Assembly (NCBI GenBank): GCA_028714875.1
Contig: JAQTLN010000011.1
Coordinates: 1-64,000, forward strand
Reading direction: 5' to 3'
Source of the DNA: Gallionellaceae bacterium
Lineage (GTDB): Bacteria > Pseudomonadota > Gammaproteobacteria > Burkholderiales > Thiobacillaceae
Length of the DNA stretch: 64,000 nucleotides
In this document: piece by piece, positions 33,024 through 43,854 of the stretch
Position numbering within the stretch: position 1 is the stretch's first letter
Layout: every line of letters begins with the position of its first letter
Translations under genes and position numbers: made by a program
The notes under the pieces: generated by a model
What the model was told of the DNA's origin: nothing
Database searches by the model: none
Seen by the model: only the letters and a program-made list of their open reading frames with translations

Positions 33024-33995
33024 ATGCACCCCGCTTTTTCCGTCATTTTCCTGACCACGCTCATCGGCGTCGGCCAGGGCCTGTTCCTCGCCCTGTTCTC
33101 CAGCCAGGCCTACACCAGCGTCAACGTGCTGCCGACACAGCCGGGTGACTATTACGCCGTGGGCGGCCTCATCGCCCTGCTGTTTTTGGTGGGTGGACTC
33201 ATCGCCTCCATCTTCCACCTCGGCCACCCGGAACGCGCCTGGCGCGCCGCGACGAAATGGCGCACGTCCTGGCTGTCGCGCGAGGTGATCGCCCTGCCGG
33301 CGGTGATGGGGCTGATCGCCTTGTATGCGCTGGTCAACTGGCTGGGCCTGGACTACGACCTCTACGGCCTCGGCCTCTCCGGCCAGGTCGCCCTGAGCGT
33401 CGGCGCCGCCGGGGTGGCCGCTACCCTGGCGCTGTTCCTGTGCACCGCGATGATCTATGCCGCGATCAAATTCCTGCAGGAATGGGCGAGCGCGCTGACC
33501 GTGGTGAACTACTTCCTGCTCGGCACCGCTTCCGGCTTCACTTTCGCCACCGCCTACGCCGCCTTGCGCGCGCCCGACCTGGCATCGTTCTATGGCGGCT
33601 GGGCGATCGCCCTGAGCATCGCCGCTCTGCTTACCCGCTCCGCTTCGCTATTCCGCAATGCCCGGATCAAGCGCGTCTCCACCCTGCAAACCGCCATCGG
33701 CGTGCGCCACACCCATGTGCGGCAGCGTTCGATGGGCATGATGGGCGGCGCCTACAACACCCGTGAATACTTCCACGGCCGCACCGTCGCCTTCCTGAAA
33801 TCCGTGAAATGGGTCTTCCTGATCCTGGTCTTTCCGGTGCCGGTGCTGCTGCTCTGGGCCGGCCTCGCTAACGCCAGCACCGCTCTGCTGATCCTGGCCT
33901 TCGCGGTGCAATACCTCGGCCTGCTGTTCGAACGCTGGTTCTTCTTCGCCCAGGCCAACCACCCGCAGAACCTGTATTACCAAGTGGTGGGGTAA
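33024..33995 (+). CDS. soeC: SoeC-like membrane anchor (DmsC/NrfD family)
   Basis: This 323-aa protein with about eight TM segments anchors the SoeAB pair and passes electrons to quinone. It shows DmsC-type features: MHPAFSVIFLTTLIGVGQGL at the N-terminus and FHLGHPERAWRAATKWRTSWLSREV, with the common LGHPERA-W motif. It is the third gene of the complex and ends 83 bp before convergent purA. Confidence 0.86.
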   Translation: MHPAFSVIFLTTLIGVGQGLFLALFSSQAYTSVNVLPTQPGDYYAVGGLIALLFLVGGLIASIFHLGHPERAWRAATKWRTSWLSREVIALPAVMGLIALYALVNWLGLDYDLYGLGLSGQVALSVGAAGVAATLALFLCTAMIYAAIKFLQEWASALTVVNYFLLGTASGFTFATAYAALRAPDLASFYGGWAIALSIAALLTRSASLFRNARIKRVSTLQTAIGVRHTHVRQRSMGMMGGAYNTREYFHGRTVAFLKSVKWVFLILVFPVPVLLLWAGLANASTALLILAFAVQYLGLLFERWFFFAQANHPQNLYYQVVG

Positions 33996-34030
33996 CACCG
34001 CGGCGGCGGCTTCCCGCAGGGCGCACCCAC

Positions 34031-34054
34031 AAAAAAGGGCGGCCGCGGCCGCCC
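34031..34054 (-). terminator. Rho-independent terminator of purA
   Basis: GGGCGGCC/GGCCGCCC forms an 8-bp stem with a 2-nt loop (or a slightly larger one in RNA), followed on the minus strand by six T. It lies 24 bp past the purA stop in the convergent gap with soeC. Confidence 0.88.
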
Positions 34055-34077
34055 TCTTCATTTCCGGAAATAACGCC

Positions 34078-36593
<2,516 letters not shown>

Positions 36594-36615
36594 GATTGGC
36601 AAATAAGCGTATGGA

Positions 36616-36807
36616 TCATTGAGAGAGGTACAGAAGGGCAAGGCCGGCGAGCATGGAAATCAGGCCCATGAAGCGCACCTGACCATTGTTGAACTGGATC
36701 ATGCGGGAAAAGGTATCACGCCAGGCGGTGGGGGCCAGGAAAGGCAGCACGCCTTCCATGACCAGCATGAGCGCGAGCGCGGGAAGCCATACATCGCCCA
36801 GACTCAC
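36616..36807 (-). CDS. DUF2065 small membrane protein
   Basis: This 63-aa protein has two hydrophobic segments and the family pattern ALMLVMEGVLPFLAPTAWRD...GLISMLAGLALLYL. It sits between hflC and hisZ, its usual place in betaproteobacteria. Function is unknown; the position suggests a link with the HflKC membrane complex. Confidence 0.9.
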   Translation of the reverse strand: MSLGDVWLPALALMLVMEGVLPFLAPTAWRDTFSRMIQFNNGQVRFMGLISMLAGLALLYLSQ

Positions 36808-36822
36808 GCCATACCACCTTGC

Positions 36823-37698
36823 TTATTTGCCGCCGCCGCGCGGAGACTTCATGTAACGGAAGAACTCAGAATTGGGTTGCAGCACCATCACGTCGTTCTT
36901 GCTGGAAAAACTCTGCTTGTAGGCTTCCATGCTGCGATAGAAAGCATAGAACTCGGCGTTCTTGCCGAATGCCTCGCCGTAGATCGCGGCGGCGCGGCCG
37001 TCGCCCGCGCCCTTGACGCTCTGGGCATCGCGGTAGGCCTCGGCGATGATCACCTCGCGCTGCTTGTCGGCATCGGCGCGAATCTTTTCCGCCTCGGCGG
37101 AGCCGGTGGAACGCAATTCGTTGGCCACCCGCTTACGCTCGGCTTCCATGCGACGGTAGACCGACTCACTGACTTCCGAGGGTAGGTCGACACGCTTGAT
37201 GCGCACATCCATGACTTCGACCCCGAAACGACGCGCATCGTTATCCGCCGACTTGCGCAGGGTTTCCATGACGTCGTCGCGTTGCCCGGAAACCACGTCA
37301 TGCACGGTGCGTTTGCCGAACTCGGCGCGCATGCCGTCGTTGACGGTCTGCGACAGCCTGTTTTCGGCGCGCCGCTCATCGCCGGCGAAGCTGACATAGA
37401 ACGTGCGGACATCCTTGATACGCCACTTGACGTAGTAGTCCACCAGCACGTTCTTCTTCTCGGAGGTAATGAAGCGCTCCGGATCGACCGCATCCAGGGT
37501 CAGGATGCGGGTCTCGAAGTAGCGGATGTTCTGCACCAGCGGCAACTTGAAGTAGAGGCCGGGGTTTTTCTTGATGTCGACCACTTCACCCAACTGGAAC
37601 ACGATCGCATTCTGTCGCTGATCCACAGTGAACAGCGACAACGACAAGATGAAGAGGACGACGACCAGTCCGACCACGACTACGGCATGATTCTTCAT
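36823..37698 (-). CDS. hflC: HflC, protease modulator
   Basis: This 291-aa SPFH-family protein has an N-terminal membrane anchor (HAVVVVGLVVVLFILSLSLFTV) and the SPFH core (VDQRQNAIVFQLGEVVDIKKNPGLYFKLPL). With HflK it forms a large periplasmic cage around the FtsH protease. It overlaps hflK by 4 bp (ATGA), so the two are coupled. Confidence 0.96.
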   Translation of the reverse strand: MKNHAVVVVGLVVVLFILSLSLFTVDQRQNAIVFQLGEVVDIKKNPGLYFKLPLVQNIRYFETRILTLDAVDPERFITSEKKNVLVDYYVKWRIKDVRTFYVSFAGDERRAENRLSQTVNDGMRAEFGKRTVHDVVSGQRDDVMETLRKSADNDARRFGVEVMDVRIKRVDLPSEVSESVYRRMEAERKRVANELRSTGSAEAEKIRADADKQREVIIAEAYRDAQSVKGAGDGRAAAIYGEAFGKNAEFYAFYRSMEAYKQSFSSKNDVMVLQPNSEFFRYMKSPRGGGK

Positions 37699-38909
37699 GG
37701 TCGCGCCTCCCGATCACGTCCGCGGAAGGCATCACGCGAACGAGACAGGTCTTCGCCGCGGTTGGACGCGCTGTCCTGACGTTGCGGCATCAGTTCGATC
37801 TGCTGCGGATTGGCCTGCGCCGGCTGGCCGCTTTGCGTCATGTTCATGAGTTTGTCCAGCGGCAGATAGAGCAGATTGCCGCCCTGCTTGTCGTCCACCA
37901 TAACCTTGGTCGTGTTGGAAAGAATCTGCTGCATGGTGTCCTGATAGAGACGCTCGCGGGTGACCTGTGGCGCCTTGGAGTACTCGGTCAGCACCTGCTT
38001 GAAACGGGATGCTTCGCCCTCGGCCTGAGCCACCACGCGTTGCTTGTAACCTTGCGCCTCTTCGGTGAGGCGGGCGGCGACACCACGCGCTTTCGGGATC
38101 ACGTCGTTGGCGTAGGACTGGCCCTCGTTCTTGAAGCGTTCCAGATCCTGTCCGGCCTTCACCGCGTCATCGAAAGCGGCCTGGACCTGCTCGGGCGGCT
38201 GCGCGTTCTGCATGTTCAGCTTGCTGACCGTGATGCCGGTCTTGTAACGGTCGAGGATGTCCTGCATCAGTTTGGTGGCGCGCGCGGCGATGTCGGCGCG
38301 GCCTTCGTACAGCACGTAATCCATCTTGCTCTTGCCGACGATCTCGCGCATCGCGGTCTCCGCCACCTGCTTCACCGCCTCATCCGGATGGCGGTTGGCA
38401 AACAGGTAATCTTCCGGGTCTTTCAGCAGATATTGCACGGAGAACTGGAGGTCGACGATGTTCTCGTCGTCGGTCAGCATCAGCGCTTCGGACAACACCT
38501 TGGCTTTCATGTTGTGCTTGTAGCCCACCTCGACGGTACGTACCTGCTCGACATTGACCGTTTCGACACTTTCCAGCGGGGTAGGCAAATGCCAGTTCGG
38601 GCCGGGCTGGGTGGTTTCCAGGTATTTGCCGAAGCGTAGTACCACACCGCGCTCACCGGCATCGATGATGTAGAAGCCGGATGCCAGCCAGACCAGAAGC
38701 GCCAGGCCGATCAACAGACCCGCGCCGCCGGGAATATTGAACTCACGCCCGCCACCGATGCGCGGCGGCTCGTCGCCGGAACCGCCCCCTTTCTTGCCGA
38801 ACAGCTCGTTCAGGCGACGATTGAAGTTCTTCCAGAGCTCATCGAGATCCGGCGGGCCACCGGCATTTTTATTGCCGCCACCACCCCATTGCGGGTCATT
38901 CCAGGCCAT
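37695..38909 (-). CDS. hflK: HflK, protease modulator
   Basis: This 404-aa SPFH protein starts MAWNDPQWGGGGNKNAGGPP, has a Gly-rich cytoplasmic N-terminus, one TM near residues 70-90 and the SPFH domain (GERGVVLRFGKYLETTQPGPNWHLP). It partners HflC to regulate FtsH. The ORF track begins at 39011; the family start is ATG 38909, which overlaps the hflX end by 14 bp. Confidence 0.95.
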   Translation of the reverse strand: MAWNDPQWGGGGNKNAGGPPDLDELWKNFNRRLNELFGKKGGGSGDEPPRIGGGREFNIPGGAGLLIGLALLVWLASGFYIIDAGERGVVLRFGKYLETTQPGPNWHLPTPLESVETVNVEQVRTVEVGYKHNMKAKVLSEALMLTDDENIVDLQFSVQYLLKDPEDYLFANRHPDEAVKQVAETAMREIVGKSKMDYVLYEGRADIAARATKLMQDILDRYKTGITVSKLNMQNAQPPEQVQAAFDDAVKAGQDLERFKNEGQSYANDVIPKARGVAARLTEEAQGYKQRVVAQAEGEASRFKQVLTEYSKAPQVTRERLYQDTMQQILSNTTKVMVDDKQGGNLLYLPLDKLMNMTQSGQPAQANPQQIELMPQRQDSASNRGEDLSRSRDAFRGRDREARP

Positions 38910-40146
38910 CGATATTGGTTTCCACATAGCTTTGAGAAAATTTGGGCTCTTGAGCCGCCAGCACTCGGGTTTCATGTTGTTGATCACGGGCAAATTCCGC
39001 GAGGGCGCCACGGAGCAACTTCACCCCCTCGCCCGTCCTGGCGGAGAGCCAAACGGCGGCGATCTTACCATACTCGTCCCGGGCCACCTGAGGCGCGGCG
39101 CCGGTAAGATCGACCTTGTTCATGACCTCGAATCTCGGTACCTGTTCCGCGCCGATTTCCTTCAACACCTTCTCCACTTCGACAATCTGGCGCTCACGGT
39201 TGGGGCTGGCGCTATCGACCACATGCAGCAGGAGATCGGCGTGGATGGTTTCTTCCAGGGTGGCATGGAAGGCGGAAACCAGGGAATGCGGCAGGCGGGT
39301 GATGAAGCCGACGGTGTCGGAGAGAACAATTTGCCTGCCCGCCGCCAGGCCGCCCCATGGCGGGTAGTCCACCCCCTCGGGAGACGGCGAATGGGAGGGG
39401 GCGTCCACGTCCGCTTCCGGCAACCAGAGCTTGCGCGAGGTGGTATCGAGGGTGGCGAACAACTGGTCGGCGGCATAGGCGCCGGCGTGGGTCAGCGTGT
39501 TGAACAGGGTGGATTTTCCGGCATTGGTGTAGCCCACCAGCGACACCGAGAGCACGCCACCGCGCTGTCGTCCACGGCGCTGCACGGCGCGGCTTTTCAC
39601 CAGCTTTTCCAGCCTTCCCTCGATGTTCTTGATCTTGGCCAGGATCATGCGACGATCCAGTTCCAACTGCGATTCACCAGGGCCGCCGCGCATGCCGATG
39701 CCGCCTTTCTGGCGTTCCAGGTGGGTCCAGCCGCGCACCAGCCGGGTCGAGTAATGGCGCAATTGCGCCAACTCCACCTGCAACTTGCCTTCGTTGCTGC
39801 GCGCGCGCAGGGCGAAAATTTCCAGGATCAGCGCGGTGCGGTCCAGTACCCGGCATTGCAGGCGCCGTTCCAGGTTGCGTTCCTGAACCGGGGAGAGTTC
39901 GTGATTGAAGATGACCAGGGAGGCATCGGCCGCGCGCGCGGCGTCACCGATTTCATCCGCCTTGCCGGAGCCGGCGAACAGCGCGGGATCGGGCCGCTTG
40001 CGCTTGCCTTCGACCACGCCGACAACATTCAAACCCGCGCTGCCGGCGAGTAGTTCCAGTTCGCTTAGACCCTCGGAGTAATCCTCTTTGCCGAAATCCA
40101 GGGAGGCCAGGATGACCGCCTGCCCATGTTCGGGACGCTCAAACAC
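38896..40146 (-). CDS. hflX: HflX ribosome-associated GTPase with an inserted loop
   Basis: This 416-aa GTPase splits stalled or hibernating ribosomes. It has the HflX N-terminal domain, GGIGMRGGPGESQLELDRR, G1 GYTNAGKST, G3 DTVGF and G4 NKVD. Between the G2 region (TLDTTSRKLWLPE) and G3, where relatives have a few residues, lies an extra loop of about 25 aa (ADVDAPSHSPSPEGVDYPPW...). Its DNA contains a CCCCCTC/GAGGGGG palindrome at 39372-39401, so it looks like a repeat absorbed in frame. It lies between hfq and hflK as usual. Confidence 0.94.
   Translation of the reverse strand: MFERPEHGQAVILASLDFGKEDYSEGLSELELLAGSAGLNVVGVVEGKRKRPDPALFAGSGKADEIGDAARAADASLVIFNHELSPVQERNLERRLQCRVLDRTALILEIFALRARSNEGKLQVELAQLRHYSTRLVRGWTHLERQKGGIGMRGGPGESQLELDRRMILAKIKNIEGRLEKLVKSRAVQRRGRQRGGVLSVSLVGYTNAGKSTLFNTLTHAGAYAADQLFATLDTTSRKLWLPEADVDAPSHSPSPEGVDYPPWGGLAAGRQIVLSDTVGFITRLPHSLVSAFHATLEETIHADLLLHVVDSASPNRERQIVEVEKVLKEIGAEQVPRFEVMNKVDLTGAAPQVARDEYGKIAAVWLSARTGEGVKLLRGALAEFARDQQHETRVLAAQEPKFSQSYVETNIDGLE
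39372..39401. repeat. Palindrome inside the hflX coding sequence
   Basis: CCCCCTC/GAGGGGG forms a perfect 7-bp stem around a 16-nt loop. It coincides with the extra loop of HflX and resembles, loosely, the G/C-stem repeats in the soeB-soeC gap. Confidence 0.6.
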
Positions 40147-40149
40147 GTA

Positions 40150-40392
40150 TCAGTCGGCTTCGCTGGAGGGGCCAGCGCGTTGCACGGAGATCGGGCGAGC
40201 GGGCACCACGGTGGAAATGGCGTGCTTGTAGACCATCTGGGTGACGGCGTTCTTCAGCAGCACCACGTAGGGGTCGAAGCTTTCGATGATGCCCTGGAGC
40301 TTGATGCCGTTGACCAGGTAGACCGAGACCTGAACTTGTTCCTGGCGCAGCGCGTTGAGGAACGGGTCTTGTAATTGCTGCCCTTTGCTCAT
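40150..40392 (-). CDS. hfq: RNA chaperone Hfq
   Basis: This 80-aa Sm-like protein has Sm1 [20 protein letters not shown] followed by [15 protein letters not shown], and Sm2 [10 protein letters not shown], with a short tail. It forms a hexamer that pairs small RNAs with mRNAs. It is the first gene of the hfq-hflX-hflKC run, with its stop 3 bp before the hflX start. The 270-bp gap upstream (40393-40662) shows no gene. Confidence 0.98.
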   Translation of the reverse strand: MSKGQQLQDPFLNALRQEQVQVSVYLVNGIKLQGIIESFDPYVVLLKNAVTQMVYKHAISTVVPARPISVQRAGPSSEAD

Positions 40393-40662
40393 GATGAATC
40401 CTTTGTATGAATGGGTATGTTATGGAGTAAAGCGGACTGAGGGCGCGGATTTTATCGGGTTTTATTTCCCCGACCTTGATTTTATTCAAGCCGAGTCGGC
40501 GGTGACTGGGGTGGCGTCGCTTTCATCCAACAAATCGCGGCGGCGCCTCAAGTAGTGGCCGGCCGTGGTCGGCCTTGTCACGGACCACGCCGATTACCCA
40601 CAAGATGGGCGCTTTCCGGGGATCGGCGTGGATGATGGGCCGGAGAGGCTCATGAACGCGGC

Positions 40663-41826
40663 CTACGCCGCGCCCCAATGCGGCGTGGCGATGCCTTGGC
40701 CCAGGTCAGCCTCCACCAGGCGGCGGCGCACTTCCAGCAACTTCTCGATCAGGGCCGGCTCGGCGCGGCCATAGGCATCGGCGTCGGGAATCCGTTTGAC
40801 CACCACGCCCAGCAATTCGGTGATGGCGTTGCCGATGGAGTTCTGGCTGATGGTGACGATCAGCTTGCCGGCATCGTTGCGGTAGATCAGTTGCTTGAAG
40901 GCCGGTTGCCAGCGGATCGAGTTGGCGTACTTGGCATCTTTGATGCAGCGATCGCGCACCATCTTCGCGGTCTTCAGCAGGCCGTTGTTGAACTGCAACT
41001 TGTTCTCCACCAACGCGGGGAAATAGATGTCGCGCGGCAGGGGCGCGTTGCGGGTGGAAACCTGGCCGAAGAAGGTGCGGTAGAAGTCGATGAAGCCTTT
41101 CAGGAGGGTGTCGTACTCTTTCCAGAAGCGGACTTCCTTCAGCGACTCGGCGCCGCCGGTCACTTCCCAGCTGGGCAGTCCCTGCGGGTAACCGGTCAGG
41201 GCGATACGGCAGGAACCGGACTGGCACGGGCGCAGGATTTGCAGATCGAGTTCGTCGAAAAACGCCTGGTAGACATCGCGCATATAGGCCTGGAACAGCG
41301 AATGCTGGCCGCCATCGGTGAGGTTGGGGTTGCTGGCGTCGGCGATGGGCGCGTCGCGCAACTCGGTCTTGTTGAACACGATGAAGTGGTTATGCAGCAT
41401 GCGGATGCTCGGCACCCCCGGCGAAGTCAGCGGCCAGGTCGCGTCCAGGCTCGCCTCGCCAGCCAGCACCAGGGTCGCGTCCGGGTCGGGATACTGCTCC
41501 AGCATGTACTCGATGATCACCTGGTTCATGCGGTTCCAGACGTTCTTCACCTGTTCCGGCACCTGGGTGCGGCGCACCGGGCGACCGAGCGGATCGAGGA
41601 TGGTCTGCGAGGTGTTGTAGATGATCGAGGTATCGAATTCGTTGCTGTGGCCCAGCGCCTTGCGGTACAGCAACAGCCCTTCCGGGTTCTGCAACAAGCC
41701 GTTGTTATGCACCAGATCGTTGAGGTTCTCGGTGCTGTTGAAAAATTCATTCGCCTTCATCCCCTCGGGAACATCGAGCGGAATCTGGCGAAAGGGGGTG
41801 ACGATCTCTCTGGGGCCGGAAAGCAT
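40663..41826 (-). CDS. Unrecognised 387-aa cytoplasmic protein
   Basis: The coding frame is convincing, with a natural start at MLSGPREIVTPFRQIPLDVPEG (ATG 41826). The ORF-track extension to 42159 runs through two hairpins and looks non-coding. No signal peptide or TM is visible. Notable segments are PSIRMLHNHFIVFNKTEL, CRIALTGYPQGLPSWEV and TAKMVRDRCIKDAKYANSIRW. I do not recognise the family. It lies downstream of the secreted cluster and upstream of hfq, on the same strand. Confidence 0.75.
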   Translation of the reverse strand: MLSGPREIVTPFRQIPLDVPEGMKANEFFNSTENLNDLVHNNGLLQNPEGLLLYRKALGHSNEFDTSIIYNTSQTILDPLGRPVRRTQVPEQVKNVWNRMNQVIIEYMLEQYPDPDATLVLAGEASLDATWPLTSPGVPSIRMLHNHFIVFNKTELRDAPIADASNPNLTDGGQHSLFQAYMRDVYQAFFDELDLQILRPCQSGSCRIALTGYPQGLPSWEVTGGAESLKEVRFWKEYDTLLKGFIDFYRTFFGQVSTRNAPLPRDIYFPALVENKLQFNNGLLKTAKMVRDRCIKDAKYANSIRWQPAFKQLIYRNDAGKLIVTISQNSIGNAITELLGVVVKRIPDADAYGRAEPALIEKLLEVRRRLVEADLGQGIATPHWGAA

Positions 41827-41903
41827 GGGATACCTCGAAAAAGCCTGTGGAAACGGGATGCGAAGGTCGGGAATCATAGCCGCCACAGGGTGCAATAAGC
41901 GAT

Positions 41904-41964
41904 AGCGCATCGCGCCATTCACCGCGATGCGCTCCCGTAGCGCCGGCAGGGATGCCGGCGCTAC
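41904..41964. repeat. Two adjacent hairpins between the FN3 gene and the 387-aa gene
   Basis: AGCGCATCGCG/CGCGATGCGCT (11 bp perfect, 8-nt loop) lies at 41904-41933. GTAGCGCCGGC/GCCGGCGCTAC (11 bp perfect, 6-nt loop) lies at 41937-41964. They start 13 bp past the FN3 gene stop and may end or stabilise the secreted-cluster transcript. The second belongs to the GTAGCGCCGGC family. Confidence 0.85.
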
Positions 41965-41977
41965 AAGAGCTTTCCTA

Positions 41978-43852
41978 TCAGGGAATATCGACCACCACTT
42001 CCGCCGACGCCTCACCCACCGCGCCGTTGGCGGAACGGTAGCGCAGACGATAGCGGGGGGTTTCGCGACGCGGCGCGAGGTCGACGGCTTCGCCACCGAC
42101 GACCGGGCCGGCGGCGGGATGCCAGTGTTCCGCCTCTCCCGCCTCGACCAGGACGGCAAGCCCCCTGGGCGGCGCGGCGAAAGTCAGCTTCACATGCGGG
42201 AAGGGTTCCGCCAGATAACGCGCCTCGGGTTTGCCCGGCACGCCCAGCGGCGGCGCGCCGACGCGCACCTGAACGGCCGCGCCGGGGTCGCCGCGATTGC
42301 CGGCGGCGTCGACGGCGACCAGGCGGTAGACGTAGGTCTTGCCGGCATCCACCCAGGTGTCGAGGAATTCGCCTATGACCACGGGCACCGGCTCGCCGAT
42401 CACCAGGCCGGGGTCTTCGGCATTAGCGCCGCGCAGCACCAGCACGCTGACCGTATCGGCTTCCGGCAGGGCGGCGCGGAAGGCGAGGCGAACGCGGCCG
42501 TTCTCGCCGGAGGTGGCGGTGATGTGGGGGGGCTGCGGCGGCACGGTGTCGGGCAGGGCGACGCTGAGCGGTGAACTCGGCTCGCCGGTCTGTTCGTCCG
42601 GGGCGACGGCATAGACGCGGTATTCGAAGCGGCCACCGGGACTGCCGCCGTAAATATCGTCGTAGCGGGTTTCCGGCGTGGGCGCGGTGGTCAGGCGGCT
42701 CCAGGCGCGCGACTCGCCGGCGCGCCGTTCGACGTGATAGGCGGCGGCGCCTGACGCCGCTTGCCAGGCCAGGCGTACCCGGCTATTGCCCACTTCAGCG
42801 GTCAATCCTTCGGGTGCCGCCGGCGGCTCGCCGCGCACGTTGACCGGCAGCGGTAAACCCGGTTCACCGAAGTCGCCGCGCGGCCCGATGGCGCGCAGGC
42901 GGTAGAACAGGGTAGAGCCGGGCCGCGCCTCGCGGTCGGTAAAGCCGGTCGCGGCCAGACCGGTTGGGGTGAGGACTTCCCAGGGGCCGGCGGTCTGAAA
43001 GGCGCGTTCGACCAGGTAACCCAGGGTGTTGCGGCTGGCATTGGCCCGCCATTGCAATTCCACCGGGGTTTTCATTGCGCGCGCCTGGAGGCCGAGTGGC
43101 GAATTCAGGGCGGTGAAATCGGGGACGAAGACGCGCGCCGTGGCGGCCGCGGATTCACGGCCCAGGAGGTCGATGCCGCGCACCTGGTAGACGACTTCCG
43201 TTTCCGTGGGCGCCTGGGTGTCGCTGAACGCCGCGCCCACCGCCGACCAGTCGTTGCCCAGCGCCAGAGGTTGCCGGGTCAACCGGATGCCGGCTCGGCC
43301 ATCGTCACGTTCCACCGTATAAGCCAGGAGCGGCATGAGGCCGGGGTTGGGGCGCCAGTAGAGCTTGACGCCCTCCGCCGTCGCCTCGGCGCGCAAATCC
43401 TTGGGCGGACGCGGTGGTGGCGCGGCGCTGGCGATGTCGATCGGCGTGGTCTTGAGCCAGGCGCCGTCGGGTTCGCCGCGCGCGTCGAGGCGGCGCAACA
43501 CGAAGCCGGCGCGGCGCGGCGGCAAGTCCTTGAGTTCGATCGCGAGACCGGCGGATTGCGCGTAGTCCCAATCCGACATGGCTTTCAGCCCGAGCATGAT
43601 GGCGCTGCCGCCAGGTTCGAAGCCGCTGGCGGGAACGATGCGACGAGCGAGGACGTGGCCGCTGTCATCCTCGACGCGCCAGCCGTGGCCCCATTTCTCC
43701 GGCGGAATGAACCAGAGCAGGCGCACCGCGCCCTGGCCGTCGCTGGCGGACCAGACGCGGGTGATGAGCTTGCCGGTGGGCGTGGCCTTGGGCGCGGCGG
43801 CGGCGCCCACGAGCGGCAAGAGCAGAAGCAGGAGGAGGAGCAGGCGGCGCAT
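41978..43852 (-). CDS. Secreted protein with several fibronectin-III-like domains
   Basis: The protein is 624 aa from ATG 43852. It has a signal peptide (MRRLLLLLLLLLPLVGAAAA) and then repeated FN3-like modules, recognisable by APEGLTAEVGNSRVRLAWQA, VYRLVAVDAAGNRGDPGA, STLFYRLRAIGPRGDFGEPG and FEYRVYAVAPDEQTGEPS. Five or so modules fit the length. The ORF-track frame to 44482 overlaps the upstream gene and is not real beyond the signal peptide. It begins 2 bp after the 1876-aa gene, so translation is probably coupled. The likely role is in cell-surface or extracellular binding. Confidence 0.85.
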   Translation of the reverse strand: MRRLLLLLLLLLPLVGAAAAPKATPTGKLITRVWSASDGQGAVRLLWFIPPEKWGHGWRVEDDSGHVLARRIVPASGFEPGGSAIMLGLKAMSDWDYAQSAGLAIELKDLPPRRAGFVLRRLDARGEPDGAWLKTTPIDIASAAPPPRPPKDLRAEATAEGVKLYWRPNPGLMPLLAYTVERDDGRAGIRLTRQPLALGNDWSAVGAAFSDTQAPTETEVVYQVRGIDLLGRESAAATARVFVPDFTALNSPLGLQARAMKTPVELQWRANASRNTLGYLVERAFQTAGPWEVLTPTGLAATGFTDREARPGSTLFYRLRAIGPRGDFGEPGLPLPVNVRGEPPAAPEGLTAEVGNSRVRLAWQAASGAAAYHVERRAGESRAWSRLTTAPTPETRYDDIYGGSPGGRFEYRVYAVAPDEQTGEPSSPLSVALPDTVPPQPPHITATSGENGRVRLAFRAALPEADTVSVLVLRGANAEDPGLVIGEPVPVVIGEFLDTWVDAGKTYVYRLVAVDAAGNRGDPGAAVQVRVGAPPLGVPGKPEARYLAEPFPHVKLTFAAPPRGLAVLVEAGEAEHWHPAAGPVVGGEAVDLAPRRETPRYRLRYRSANGAVGEASAEVVVDIP

Positions 43853-43854
43853 GG

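Noticed and set aside
41827-42159. N-terminal extension of the 387-aa protein
   Set aside because: It reads through two perfect hairpins and into the FN3 gene, and is Arg/Pro-rich without domain features.
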